Positions 7,655 through 18,000 are shown, counted from the stretch's first letter. The stretch is 51,196 nt of DNA from Thermoplasmata archaeon (GCA_029864565.1 JAOTTD010000012.1:1-51196); one strand, 5' to 3'. Made by a program: numbers and translations. Notes: a model not told the origin generated them from the sequence alone.

Positions 7655-9772
7655 TTGACCAAGAACGCCCAAGGCGGCAATCCAAATGGACTGGCTGAGG
7701 CGCCTGCCCTGTTCGCCAATGCAAACGAGGCGTACGACAGGGGTGAGTACGTGCTAGCAATCAAACTCTTGGACGAAGCAATCTCCAAGGGTTTGTCGAG
7801 CGTTGTAGCCCTCAATAACAAGGGCGCTGCCCTCGATGCTATGGGCAGAAGGGCCGAAGCTGCCCGATGTTACAGATTGGCGATCTCTCACTCACCGTCG
7901 TATGAACAGGCGTGGTATAATCTGGGGAACTGCCTATTCGCACAGGAGCGGTACCGGTTATCGGCCAGGGCGTATTCCAAGGCCCATCGGCTCAACCCAG
8001 GCCGCGTGGAGAACCTCATCGGGCTGGCGGAATCGTACAATGAGTCAGGTCGCCGCAGGCGCGCCAGGGCCGCAATACGGAAGATACCTGTCGCCGCAGA
8101 AAGTGACAAGTCTCTGTGGCTTGTCAAGGCAGACCTGTACGTTGAGGCAAGGGATGGCGCGTCAGCGGTCGAATGCTGCGAGATGTACATCGCTTCGAAC
8201 CCCAACGATTCTCTCGGCTACATTCACCTAGGAGGCGTGAGACACGAAATTGGCGAGTACGAAGAGGCTATTCTGGCTTTCGAGAAGGCGCTCAGACTGT
8301 CCCCCGATGACGCGAAGGTCTGGAACAACTTCGGATACAGCTGCTTCTGCGCCGGACAGACTGACAGGGCGCTTGCTGCATTCAATAGGGCGATAGAGAT
8401 AAATCCCGACTACAAGCACGCATGGTACAACAAAGGATACTCGCTCCACGGCGTGGATCGCCTGGAAGAGGCTGTCAAGTGCTATCGGAGGGCGCTGGAG
8501 ATCGACGCGGTGGACCCCGTCCTGTTGAACAACCTGGGCAACGCTATGTACAACCTCGGCCAGTTCGCTGAGTCGATTCCCAGCTTCGTCGAAGCGATCA
8601 ATGTGGATCCGGATTACGAGATAGCCTGGAACAACATCGGGAACGCTCTGGAGAAGATGGGCATATTCAGGGGCGCGATCCCGTTTCACGACAGGTCGCT
8701 TGAGATTCGCCCTGACTTCGACTATGCGCTCCACGCGAAGGGTGTGTGCAAGGCTGCTGTGGGGGAGCCCGAAGAGGGATACGAGCTGTTGCTGGAGTCT
8801 CTCGACTTGAATCCGACGTACGACGAGGCTTGGAAGGCGAGGTCATCAGCGGCTAGACAACTCGGAAGGATGGACGATGCTCTGTCCTCGCTGAACAACG
8901 CGTTGGCGCTGAACCCCATGCAGTGCGATGGATGGATAGAGCGAGGCGACCTGCTGCTTGAGATGGGAGATGGAGCAGGGGCGCTCGAATCATATTCGAA
9001 GGCTCTCGGATGCGCCGAGGAGATGAGGGCGAGATACGCCAATGACGGCGAGCCGTGGTGCGTCAGGGCAATGGCGCTCATACGCCTCGGAAGACACGCC
9101 GAGGCGATAGACTCCGCCGTTCGAGCAATCAGTTCGCGCCATCCCGATATGACCGCTCTTCCGTTGGCGTTCGATGTGTGCCGGATTTACGGCGTTCCCG
9201 AGCCGCCTAAAGAGTTGACAGAGGCTGTCGAGAGACACGGGGACATTGACCTGGTCCTGCCGTACGCGGCGTTCGCGGCCCAGAGAGGAGAGTGGAGCTG
9301 TGTAGCGGCGAAGCTTTCCGCCTTCGGCCCGGAAGACCTCACCATCGCGGGACGCACGATGTTAGTCAGGGCACTCGTCCGTACGAAAGGCCGTGATGTC
9401 GCATCCGAATTTGCAGCGAGGTGCCCTCCAAACGAGCGCCGTAGACTAGTTGCTGAGGTGGCATATGCCAACGGCGACTGGTTGGAGGCAGTTGAAGGTC
9501 TTCGCGCAGTGTTGGCGGAATCACCCGCCGATTATTCGGCTGCACTATGTCTGGGCAATGCCCTCCTAGAGATGGAAAGGTTTGACGAGGCGTTGGACGC
9601 TGCGGAGGTAGCTGCGGGGATCGATGTGAACGACTGGGAGCCCTATGAGACCATGGCGGGGGCCTTCGAAGCGATTGGCAACAAGAAAGACGCCGAGAGA
9701 GCGCGAGCACGCAGTGAGGAGCTGAAGAAGAGATGCGGAACCGTTTCCACTGGCAAGTGGTTCGCAGGGTGA
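7655..9772 (+). CDS. Large tetratricopeptide-repeat protein
   Basis: Protein of about 705 residues made almost wholly of TPR units, some fifteen of them, of the form AWYNLGNCLF, WNNFGYSCFCAGQTDRAL, AWYNKGYSLH and LNNLGNAMYNLGQF. Such proteins are scaffolds; no catalytic domain, signal peptide or membrane segment is visible. I chose TTG 7655, preceded by GGAAAGG at 7644-7650 (spacing 4, a little tight); the longer frame to 7553 would begin upstream of the TATA region. It ends 4 bases before the PUA protein and the two are probably co-transcribed, suggesting a role near RNA or translation. That link is inference. Confidence 0.85.
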   Translation: MTKNAQGGNPNGLAEAPALFANANEAYDRGEYVLAIKLLDEAISKGLSSVVALNNKGAALDAMGRRAEAARCYRLAISHSPSYEQAWYNLGNCLFAQERYRLSARAYSKAHRLNPGRVENLIGLAESYNESGRRRRARAAIRKIPVAAESDKSLWLVKADLYVEARDGASAVECCEMYIASNPNDSLGYIHLGGVRHEIGEYEEAILAFEKALRLSPDDAKVWNNFGYSCFCAGQTDRALAAFNRAIEINPDYKHAWYNKGYSLHGVDRLEEAVKCYRRALEIDAVDPVLLNNLGNAMYNLGQFAESIPSFVEAINVDPDYEIAWNNIGNALEKMGIFRGAIPFHDRSLEIRPDFDYALHAKGVCKAAVGEPEEGYELLLESLDLNPTYDEAWKARSSAARQLGRMDDALSSLNNALALNPMQCDGWIERGDLLLEMGDGAGALESYSKALGCAEEMRARYANDGEPWCVRAMALIRLGRHAEAIDSAVRAISSRHPDMTALPLAFDVCRIYGVPEPPKELTEAVERHGDIDLVLPYAAFAAQRGEWSCVAAKLSAFGPEDLTIAGRTMLVRALVRTKGRDVASEFAARCPPNERRRLVAEVAYANGDWLEAVEGLRAVLAESPADYSAALCLGNALLEMERFDEALDAAEVAAGIDVNDWEPYETMAGAFEAIGNKKDAERARARSEELKKRCGTVSTGKWFAG

Positions 9773-9776
9773 ACTC

Positions 9777-10280
9777 GTGGCCGAATTGAAGATACGGAGA
9801 AGACACAGGCTGCGCCAGAAGGAGATACAGAGCCTGTTCTCGACGATTGAGACGACGATGGGAACGAAGACCGTTTCGGACAAGGCGACTGTCGACAGAG
9901 CCGAGGCACCCGATTTCGATGTTTTGTTCGTAGACAACTCCTTGCTCGCCATCGTGATCAAAGGCGAGCCTTTCCTCACGGTGAGAGGAGTACTGAAGTA
10001 CGGAGCTGCTAAACGACACGTGACAGTCGACATGGGGGCCGTCAAGTTCGTTGCGAACGGCGCTGATGTCATGGGCCCCGGCATCGTAGATGTCGACGAT
10101 TCGATATCCGAAGGCGACCTTGTTTGGGTCAGGGACGAGAGGAACCTCAGGCCTCTCGCGATAGGCAGGGCCGCCATGCCCGGCTTGGAGATGCGGACCA
10201 AGCCGAAGGGAAAGTCGGTCCTCTCCATTCATCACGTTGGCGACAGACTGTGGATGACTGAGGAAGAGGGACAGCGTTGA
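9777..10280 (+). CDS. PUA-domain RNA-binding protein (MCT-1/Tma20-like)
   Basis: RNA-binding protein of 167 residues. The N-terminal half (KIRRRHRLRQKEIQSLF, then FDVLFVDNSLLAIVIKGEPF) resembles the pre-PUA domain of archaeal and eukaryotic MCT-1 proteins; the PUA fold follows with VDMGAVKFVANGADVMGPG at about 82-100 and GDLVWVRDE. Eukaryotic relatives act in ribosome recycling and re-initiation; the archaeal role is less known. The start is GTG 9777, with AGGGTGA at 9767-9773 as ribosome site overlapping the TPR stop, so the two genes are coupled. Confidence 0.87.
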   Translation: MAELKIRRRHRLRQKEIQSLFSTIETTMGTKTVSDKATVDRAEAPDFDVLFVDNSLLAIVIKGEPFLTVRGVLKYGAAKRHVTVDMGAVKFVANGADVMGPGIVDVDDSISEGDLVWVRDERNLRPLAIGRAAMPGLEMRTKPKGKSVLSIHHVGDRLWMTEEEGQR

Positions 10281-10604
10281 GATTGTCTGGATGAGAGGCC
10301 GTTGTCAGGAACCCTCTTCCGTTTCTGGTATCCGCTGATATGCTCTGACATAGTCTAATCTCGCACCCGAGCGCTGGATAGTTCACTTCCGCCTGTCGGC
10401 TGCGGGGCATTCGGCCTCTCAGGGCATCAGGGACAACTCTGCAAGATATCCGATCGCATGCGCAGTTTCGCTGAACCCTTCGTCGGAACAGACACGCGCG
10501 CCGCGCATAATGCTTATCTGACAATCAAGCGGTAGGACGTGCCTGGCCATGCAGGATAGGCTTTATATCTGAACAAGGTTATACCTATTCCAGAGGGATG
10601 CACA
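10281..10604 (+). promoter_or_regulatory. Intergenic region with sepF promoter
   Basis: 324 bases without a convincing gene. TATA box CTTTATATCT at 10561-10570, preceded by a purine-rich BRE-like AGGATAGG, predicts transcript start near 10591. AGAGGG at 10592-10597 then lies 7 bases before GTG 10605. The upstream 250 bases show no tRNA or clear repeat. Confidence 0.6.
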
Positions 10605-11000
10605 GTGACAATTCTGAAGAAGAAGGCCTTCCCTTCATCGCAGGAATCAGAAGGTAGACAGCACTCCAGCGCTGAGCAGTACATCGACCTGAGCGAGATG
10701 ACGTTTGACGACGAACACATCTTGAGCGACGACAGCTCAGCCGCAGTTGTGAAAGTCGGCGAGTTGTTCAGGTACGAAGACCTATCATTGCTGACAAGCG
10801 AGGTGTATGCCGGCAACATAGTCATCCTGGATTTCACATCGATCGCCAACGACGACCTGACGATGAAGCGGATCACCTCTGAGCTGAAGAACGTTGCCAG
10901 GGACGTGAACGGCGATGTGGCCGGCGTGGGAAAGAACCTGCTGATGGTCACGCCTCAGGGCGTAAGGATTGACAGAAACAAGATCAAAGGCGGCTTCTGA
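10605..11000 (+). CDS. sepF: SepF-like cell division protein (archaeal)
   Basis: Archaeal SepF anchors FtsZ to the membrane at mid-cell. The 131-residue protein has a disordered N-terminal third and the DUF552/SepF core: VVKVGELFRYEDLSLL, VYAGNIVILDFTSIAND, then LKNVARDVNGDVAGVGKNLL and VTPQGVRIDR at the end. This matches the archaeal version. The membrane anchor usually lies in the first dozen residues; here MTILKKKAFPS is short and not strongly amphipathic, a point of doubt for membrane binding. The start is GTG 10605, chosen from TATA and ribosome site. No ftsZ is in the window, so it is monocistronic here. Confidence 0.92.
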   Translation: MTILKKKAFPSSQESEGRQHSSAEQYIDLSEMTFDDEHILSDDSSAAVVKVGELFRYEDLSLLTSEVYAGNIVILDFTSIANDDLTMKRITSELKNVARDVNGDVAGVGKNLLMVTPQGVRIDRNKIKGGF

Positions 11001-11109
11001 GCGCCTGGGACCGAGGAGACAATTTCCTTTAGCCCAGCGATAGCCGGTTTGCTCATCGGGCCAGATGCCAATGCGTTGTCATATTGGCGACAATCGTCTG
11101 CCTGTTCCG

Positions 11110-11835
11110 TCATTCCGCGATCGGCGGGGTAGCCATGAACTGTCCGTCTCGGAATAGCAGCGTTAGATAGCCGTGATGTATCTTAGAATGCCTCATCTTC
11201 ACGGCCCTTATCCTGAGCTGGACGTCCGACTCACCAACATCCACGAACTTCAGAAGTATCGTCCCATCCGCTAGGTAATCCTCGTGGAAGGGTCCGTAGG
11301 CGTTGCCATTCTGCTGCGTCTCCGATATTAGGAACGTTGTGACGCCCAACCGCTTGAGGAACCCGAAGAAGTGGAACAGCTCTTGCCTGGGGCTCTGGAT
11401 GTGGGTGAGCGAGTAGACCGCCGTCAGCGAGTCGATTACGATCACCTCCACACCCTCGTTCTCGACCTTCTTGCGCAGGTATTCCTTCAGTATCTTGAAC
11501 CAGTCCCTGCCGATATCAGCGTCCGTGTGCTCCAGTCGAAGCTTACCGATGTCGACAATGAAGAACTTGTTCTCGTCAACGTTGCCGAGGCCCAGTCTGT
11601 CCATACATTCCAGGAGACTGTCCTTGCTTTCTTCGATGCTCACGTACAGAGCATTCACTCCTCTCTGGCTAACGTTCTTGTACAGCAGGTTGAGGGCTAT
11701 GGACGATTTCATCGTGCCTGGCGTGCCCGCAAGGAGAACGACATGTCCCTTACGGACGCCTCCGCCTATCTTGTTGTCGAAGCCGTCGATATACGTGAGT
11801 ATCCTGTCTTCACTGGGTGTTGCACGGGACTGCAA
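11110..11835 (-). CDS. KaiC/RecA-superfamily ATPase
   Basis: Single-domain KaiC-like ATPase of about 241 residues. It opens with IDGFDNKIGGGVRKGHVVLL, then Walker A GTPGTMKSS, the strand ALYVSIEES and Walker B VIVIDSLTAVYS; FLISETQQNG resembles the sensor strand of the family. Many archaea have several such proteins of unknown role, some linked to signalling or taxis. The start is TTG 11835: AGGAGG at 11845-11850 lies 9 bases before it and a TATA box at 11881-11890 would put the transcript start near 11860. The longer frame to 11895 would start over the TATA box. Confidence 0.87.
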   Translation of the reverse strand: MQSRATPSEDRILTYIDGFDNKIGGGVRKGHVVLLAGTPGTMKSSIALNLLYKNVSQRGVNALYVSIEESKDSLLECMDRLGLGNVDENKFFIVDIGKLRLEHTDADIGRDWFKILKEYLRKKVENEGVEVIVIDSLTAVYSLTHIQSPRQELFHFFGFLKRLGVTTFLISETQQNGNAYGPFHEDYLADGTILLKFVDVGESDVQLRIRAVKMRHSKIHHGYLTLLFRDGQFMATPPIAE

Positions 11836-11880
11836 GGGGGGGATCCTCCTTGTGACATCAGCACAATCATATTCGAGTCT

Positions 11881-11890
11881 TAAAAGTATT
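11881..11890 (-). promoter_or_regulatory. TATA box for KaiC-like gene
   Basis: Reverse-strand AATACTTTTA, about 50 bases before TTG 11835 and 31 before its AGGAGG site. Confidence 0.5.
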
Positions 11891-11999
11891 TGCACCCAAC
11901 TGCGCGATAACGGTCCAAGCTCATTGGCAAGCTTTTTCTATTAGATGCGCGCGGAGTGCTGCCTGTCCGAAACGCAGATTCATGATGCATCCACTCGGT

Positions 12000-12010
12000 G
12001 AAATATTATA
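12000..12010 (+). promoter_or_regulatory. TATA box for leaderless HD gene
   Basis: GAAATATTATA centred near 12005 lies about 31 bases before GTG 12036. No Shine-Dalgarno lies between (the sequence is CTCTCTCTGACAACC), so the transcript probably begins at the start codon. Confidence 0.6.
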
Positions 12011-12035
12011 TGCGGCGACGCTCTCTCTGACAACC

Positions 12036-13346
12036 GTGGAAGACTACAAGGTCATCAGGGATTCCGTCCACGGAAGCGTGCGGGTCGACGTCCCGTTCCT
12101 TCCCCTCATCGAGTCGAACGAGCTTCAACGGCTGCACGGTGTGCACCAGCTCGGCCTCGCGAACCTGGTCTATCCTGGCGCAAACCACACTCGGCTCGAG
12201 CATTCGCTCGGAGCCTTCTCGGTCGCCGACAAGATGGGCTCTTCCTTGCGCCTGAAAGAGGATGAGGCTGCCCTTGTCAAATGCGCTGCCTTACTCCACG
12301 ACATAGGCCATCTCCCGTACTCGCACACCTTTGAGATGGTCCTCCACGAGCAGTTCGGAATCGACCATGTCGAGATATCCAAACGATTGGTGCTCGGGCA
12401 GGACACAGTGGTCTCGGAGGAGGAGAGCGCGGTGCTGGAAGGGGAACTGCGGGTCGTGGACGCCCTGGAGAGGCAGGGTATGGATCCCAAAGAGATCTCG
12501 TCCCTATTGAGCGGTGCGGCCAGACACCATCAAGAGCAGAAGACGCTGGGCGACCACCGAGGCCAGGCTCACTTCAATGACCGGAGGTACCTTGGGCAGA
12601 TGATCTGTGGCCCGGTGGACGTCGACCAGCTCGACTACCTCATGCGTGATGCTCACTACACTGGCGTCGCATACGGCGTGATCGACCTGGACCGACTGAT
12701 GGATACGATTGGAATATTCAATGGTGATTTGGTCGTCGATAAGGGCGGAGCCAGTGCGGTAGAGGGGATGCTGGTCGCGAGGGCGTTGATGTTTTCCACG
12801 GTGTATTATCACAAGACCGTTAGGATAGCCGAGCTCATGCTCGCCAAGGCGGTCGAGATGTTGGATTCCGATGACATAGAGGCGGTCTTCAAGATGACGG
12901 ATTCGAGCCTGTTGTCGCACCTAGTATCTCAAGGAGGATACTCACAGGAGGTCGCGACCAGAATCAAGTATCGCCGCCTTTTCAAGAAGGCGTTCGCAGT
13001 CGCTGCCCATGACATCGAGGACGGTCAATGGGAAGCGGTTGAGGCGATGGGGAATTTCAAGAAGCGCAGGCGATTGGAGGAGGAAATCGCGGCGAAGGCC
13101 GGGATAGATCCAGGGCACGTGGTGATTGACATACCCTCACATGAACTACCCGTTTCCGAGCCAAGGATGTCGCTCATGGATATCCGCATCGTGGATGGCG
13201 ACAGGGTTCGGCTCTTGCCGCGAGTCAGCTCCATCACGCAGTCGTTACAGAGCAGAAGGGTGTACGAATGGGCGGTCATGGTTGCCTGTCCCAGAGACAG
13301 CACCGAGCAAGTGGCGCGCGCCGCTCAGAAGCTAATAGCTCTGTAG
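12036..13346 (+). CDS. HD-domain phosphohydrolase (dNTPase/SAMHD1-like, COG1078)
   Basis: Probable nucleotide triphosphohydrolase of 436 residues that hydrolyses dNTPs or related nucleotides. Metal-site motifs of the family are visible: RLEHSLG (His56), LLHDIGHLPYSH (His88-Asp89), and a further aspartate in VDVDQLDYLMRDA. The N-terminal VIRDSVHGSV and the RLHGVHQLG segment are typical of COG1078. GTG 12036 is favoured over the longer frame to 11982 because the latter's start lies before a TATA box. The substrate cannot be told from sequence. It is convergent with rtcB, 10 bases apart. nrdJ lies 11 kb away, so a shared role in dNTP control is possible but not shown. Confidence 0.88.
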   Translation: MEDYKVIRDSVHGSVRVDVPFLPLIESNELQRLHGVHQLGLANLVYPGANHTRLEHSLGAFSVADKMGSSLRLKEDEAALVKCAALLHDIGHLPYSHTFEMVLHEQFGIDHVEISKRLVLGQDTVVSEEESAVLEGELRVVDALERQGMDPKEISSLLSGAARHHQEQKTLGDHRGQAHFNDRRYLGQMICGPVDVDQLDYLMRDAHYTGVAYGVIDLDRLMDTIGIFNGDLVVDKGGASAVEGMLVARALMFSTVYYHKTVRIAELMLAKAVEMLDSDDIEAVFKMTDSSLLSHLVSQGGYSQEVATRIKYRRLFKKAFAVAAHDIEDGQWEAVEAMGNFKKRRRLEEEIAAKAGIDPGHVVIDIPSHELPVSEPRMSLMDIRIVDGDRVRLLPRVSSITQSLQSRRVYEWAVMVACPRDSTEQVARAAQKLIAL

Positions 13347-13356
13347 CCCGTGCTCA

Positions 13357-14811
13357 TCATCCCTTCATCACGCCCATCGGCCGGAGCCGTGCGACCAGCT
13401 TTGAGATACCGGCGCCATGGGCTATGCCCACCACCTCGTCAACGTCCTTATACGCCCCAGGGGCCTCCTCGACGATTCCGTTCTTGGATGCTGCTCTGAC
13501 GTAGATGCCATCTTTGCGAAGGGCGGATACGACCTCGTTCGCCGAGAACCGCCTCGTCGCGGCAGTCCTCGACATCTGTCTCCCTGCGCCGTGGCAAGTG
13601 GAGCCGAAAGTCTCAGCCATCGCGCCGGCCGTGCCGACAAGGACGTAGCTCGCGCTGCCCATGTCCCCGGGTATCAACACGGGCTGCCCGGTGGAGCGGT
13701 ACTTTATAGGCACTTCCTGTCTCGATGAGTCGAAAGCTCTCGTAGCGCCCTTTCTGTGAACATAGACCTTCGTTCTCCGTCCGTCGATGAGATGCTCCTC
13801 GACCTTGCAGATGTTGTGTGCAACATCGTAGACGAGGTCCATCCCCATGTCCTCAGCCGTCGCCCCAAGAGTCTTCTCGAATGACTCCCTCAGCCAGTGG
13901 AGTATCAGTTGTCGGTTTGCCCATGCGAAGTTGGCCGCCGCGCTCATCGCTGCGAAACAGTTCTGCCCTTCGTTGGAGCCGACAGGGGCGCATGCGAGCT
14001 GCCTGTCAGGAACAGCTATCCCGTGCTTCCTGAGCGCGTCTTCCATCACGCGTATGTTGTCGCTGGCGATCTGATGGCCGCAGCCTCTCGAGCCCGAGTG
14101 GATGCTGACGGTCACCTGCCCCTCGCCCGTCAGCCCGAACGCCTTGGCCGCTTCCTCATCGAATATCTTGTCCACTCTCTGTATCTCGAGGAAGTGATTC
14201 CCTCCGCCCAAAGTGCCGAGCTGCGGAGCGCCTCTCTGCTTGGCCTTCTGCCCGACCTTAGACGAATCCGCTGCTTTCATGCACCCTTCCTCTTCGCATG
14301 CGACTATGTCATTCTCCCACCCGTAGCCGCGGGAGACCGCCCAGCTAGCTCCCTCCTCCAGGACATCGTCTATCTCGGCCTGCGACAGCCTGAGCTTGCC
14401 CTTCTCGCCGACTCCAGAAGGAACGTTGGCGAACGCCGCGTCGATGAGACCTTTGACACGGTGTTCGATGTCCCTGACAGTCAGGTCAGTTCTTACGAGC
14501 CTAACGCCGCAATTCACATCATAGCCGATTCCACCGGGCGAGATCACTCCGTTCTCGAAATCGAAGGCGGCGACGCCGCCTATGGGGAACCCGTAACCCC
14601 AGTGAATATCCGGCATCGCGTACGACTTGCCGACTATGCCAGGAAGGCAAGCGACATTGGCGGCTTGCTCGGGAGCGTTATCTCGCTTGATCGACTCCAG
14701 CATCTTATCATCGGCGAATATGAGCGCGTCAGTGCGCATGCAATGCTTGTATGATCGTGGAATCTGGAATCTGAAGTCGTCGATCTTCTCGAGCGGGCCA
14801 TTCCATGCCAT
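13357..14811 (-). CDS. rtcB: RNA-splicing ligase RtcB
   Basis: Joins the tRNA exon halves left by the splicing endonuclease, using a 3' cyclic phosphate, GTP and Mn2+. At 484 residues it is of usual length and has no intein, unlike some archaeal homologs. Motifs: PDIHWGYGFPIGG, the metal cysteine in GYDVNCGVR, GNHFLEIQ, HSGSRGCGHQIA, and the guanylylated histidine in CHGAGRQMSRTAA. No archease gene, the usual activator, lies adjacent. ATG 14811 begins MAWNGPLEKIDDF; the ribosome site is weak. Confidence 0.97.
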   Translation of the reverse strand: MAWNGPLEKIDDFRFQIPRSYKHCMRTDALIFADDKMLESIKRDNAPEQAANVACLPGIVGKSYAMPDIHWGYGFPIGGVAAFDFENGVISPGGIGYDVNCGVRLVRTDLTVRDIEHRVKGLIDAAFANVPSGVGEKGKLRLSQAEIDDVLEEGASWAVSRGYGWENDIVACEEEGCMKAADSSKVGQKAKQRGAPQLGTLGGGNHFLEIQRVDKIFDEEAAKAFGLTGEGQVTVSIHSGSRGCGHQIASDNIRVMEDALRKHGIAVPDRQLACAPVGSNEGQNCFAAMSAAANFAWANRQLILHWLRESFEKTLGATAEDMGMDLVYDVAHNICKVEEHLIDGRRTKVYVHRKGATRAFDSSRQEVPIKYRSTGQPVLIPGDMGSASYVLVGTAGAMAETFGSTCHGAGRQMSRTAATRRFSANEVVSALRKDGIYVRAASKNGIVEEAPGAYKDVDEVVGIAHGAGISKLVARLRPMGVMKG

Positions 14812-14965
14812 GTACGATTCACCGTGCCTTCCAGGCCTGCGAGCGTATATTAAGGTTGCCGGAGCGACAGCAGGTCAAAGGCCTGGTTCAACCGTCCGAC
14901 GGAGGCGTCCGACAGCTGCGTTCCGTGTTCGGGACGCAATCGAATCTTCTGGACCCTTGGCCAGA

Positions 14966-14975
14966 TATTTATATA
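14966..14975 (+). promoter_or_regulatory. TATA box for zinc-ribbon membrane protein
   Basis: TATTTATATA, close to consensus, predicts transcription from about 15000 and a leader of some 75 bases to TTG 15076. The leader contains GAGAGGTG near 15060, which may be the ribosome site. Confidence 0.6.
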
Positions 14976-15075
14976 CAGTTTGAATGCCATAACTACCCTT
15001 CAATGAGTTGGGCACCTTTCCCATGACGACATGCGTGTGCTGACATTCATCATCCTACCGAGAGGTGTTTGAGAT

Positions 15076-18000
15076 TTGAAAACGGAATCCGTGTACTGCC
15101 CACTCTGCGGCAACAAGGTTTCTCCGGATGCCGAGCGATGCCCGTTCTGCTCGACTCGACTCGAGACGGTCCTCACGAAGAGGGAACTTGACAAGGTAAT
15201 CGAGAGGCGGCTCATGCAACGCCTCCAGTCTGCACAGGCCAAAGAAGAGTTTAAAGCGGCCGACATCGCGACCGCCGAATTGCCTGAGGCCAAATTATCG
15301 TGCCCGTCCTGCGGCATGAACCTTGAACCAGGTATGGCGAAGTGCCCGCGGTGCGGAGTGCCCATCGTCACTGACGAGGAGATGTTGGAATGCCCTAAAT
15401 GCGGCTCAGCCGTGGCTCCAGGGGCTCGAACATGTCCCAATTGTGGTGTCGAGTTCGACGTTGAGAAACCAGCGGTATCGGAGCCGTTGTTAATGACGAT
15501 CGAAGAGCCGGAGCCTTACAAACCACAACCTGAAGAGGAGCCAGAGGCGCCTGCACTGCCGATTGAGGCCGTGACTGCCGGCCCCATCGAATCGCGTGCG
15601 GCCGAGCGCGGATTGGTGAATGGCAAGGGCGCAGTGAACGGTACTGGGTTCGTCAACGGCACTGGCATGATCAATGGAACAGGCATGATAAACGGCACTG
15701 GAGTGATCAACGGCGCTCGGGGCGAGGCTGGCATGAGTCGTCGTCCGAGCGGCTGGCGTTTCTCAGCTCTTACCCGATGGCCGTTCCTTGCTGTCTTGGT
15801 CGCAGTCCTGATAATCCTCCCGACATTCATATACTTCGCATACTACGCCGAATCGGGCGCCTTCAGCGTCGACGGCGATTTCTCGGATTGGTCTGATGTC
15901 GAGATGTTTGCCGCCAAGGTCTCCGCATCGACGGCTCCTACAATAGACATTGACGAATGGTCCGCCCGAGCGGACTCGAACGACCTATACATGTACGTGA
16001 AGACGCAAGGCGACATCATGAGCACCACCATCGTGGACAGTTTCTTCCTGTTCGTAGATTCGGACGACTCGTCGTCCACGGGCTATGCTGTCGGTTCTCT
16101 AGGAGCGGATTACCTCCTCGAACTCGACGGCTGGAACGATTCTGTTCGGTCGTCATCGCTCATGAGCTACGACTCAATCAACGATGATCGCGACTGGAGT
16201 TCGTGGGTGAGCATAGGCACGCTCTCACATCGTGTGAACGGAGACCAGATGGAGGCAAAGGCGGTGCTCCCAGCGGGCCTGGGGCCATCGGCGAAGTTCT
16301 TGCTGATGTCACAGGACGAGTTCGAGAGAAGAGCGATCAGCTATGAGACGCCCGCCGAGGGTGGACTGCTGATAGTGGAGCAGGTGTCACTTGTTCCAGC
16401 TAGTGGAATACTTGCTAATTCATCGGACGTTTCCGTCCTGAGACTCAGGTTCAGTTGCCAGGGGGCGGAGGGCAGCGTTGACTCGATCTCAATGAGCCAG
16501 GCCGGCGTCTTCTATTCTCCTTCGATGGCTGATGGCATCTCCCTTGAGCCAGGTGACGCTCCGTTCCCCGTTGATGTCCGCGCCGACCTCAGCTCGCTAT
16601 CCCTTGGCGATTTCTATTCGCTATCCGTTGTTGTTGGCAGCAGCGAATGGTCGTTCTCTCATGTGGAGGTAGTGGGTGAAGGCGCGCACGCGTACATTGG
16701 CGCGGCGCCCGATGGCGTCGAGATAGACGGCGCATTCGCCGATTGGAGCGGGTTGCCGGTCGCGGACATCGACCTCGTCCAAGTCGACAACCCAAACATT
16801 GACATCGATGAGGTCGCCTCGGCGAATGATACTCAGTCGTCCTTCTTTTACGTGAGCGTTGAGGGCGAGATTTGCGGCGGCGCATACGTTCCAGTCCTGA
16901 AAGGCAAGCCGAGCGGCGAGGGAGGTGGCGGCAGCCCTGTCGCGCCGTCTAGAAAGACCGGTGAGGACTTCCTAAGGATTTATGTTGATTCCGACTTCAT
17001 GGTGGGCACTGGCTACATCGCATCCCTCGGTTCCAAGGTCATCGGCGCGGATTACATGATAGAGATTCTCGGCCAGTTTGGAGAGGTTGAGTCCAGGGCT
17101 TTGTACGAATTCAGCAGCGGGGCTTGGCATGAGGTCGTCGTATCCATCGATTTGGAGAAAGACCTTCAGCGCATGGAGCTTGGCTTGCCGACGGACGCCC
17201 TCGGAGGCGAGATCGACATAGACTTCATAATCGAAGCCACAGATTGGAAGGGGCGGTCTGACGCTGCTACTCTGGATGAGGCTTCGATGGCGTCATCGAT
17301 GGCCGATATCAGGGCATGGCCTGTGGATTCCACTTCCATACCCGCGACCGCAACATCGATGTCGTATCAGAGGAAGGTCTTCTACGACGGCGTCAACTTC
17401 TGGAGCATCTACTGGGACGGGTCGAACACAATGTGCAGGTACAGCAGCGATGGCGGGGAGACCTGGACCGACAACGGGTTGAAGGGCGGCAAGATCTTTG
17501 ACACTGACGGGGTCAACGAGGCGTCACTCTGGTATAACTCAACCTACAGCAGGGTCTACGTCATCGGCGACACGTCAACCCCCTCGGGCATCGCGTACGT
17601 GATCAATGGTACGATCACGACTGGACCAACTCCCCTGATCACTTGGGACACTGAAGAGACGCTGACTGTTTCCACTAACTTCGATACCGCCAACAAGAAC
17701 ACTTTCATTTGCATGAACCCGACGGGAACCCTCTGGGTCCTGTCCAGCTCGCGCGTGCACGCTACCAACCCACAGTTCCAGATGAAAGCCTTCAGCAGCA
17801 CTATATCGGGCGACAACAGCCTCTGGAGCGGCGCGACCAACCTGCTCAGCCCTTACTCGTCTTCGGAAGAGGTCCGCGGAGTGATCGTACCCGCCAAAGC
17901 TGGATCGGCCGAGATCACCTGGGCGATCATTTCGAACGAGGGCGAAGTGAGAAAGATGGCCTACGACGGATCTGGCTGGACCGGAGGAACGACCGTGCTT

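Noticed and set aside
9366-10235. Minus-strand open frame of 289 codons
   Set aside because: Antisense across the TPR and PUA genes; rich in Arg/Pro/Ser as shadow frames are in GC-rich DNA.
11836-11895. Longer start of the KaiC-like ATPase at 11895
   Set aside because: It would begin over the TATA box at 11881-11890; AGGAGG before TTG 11835 is a better start.
13897-14754. Plus-strand open frame of 285 codons
   Set aside because: Antisense to rtcB, which has complete motifs; no ribosome site and no family likeness.
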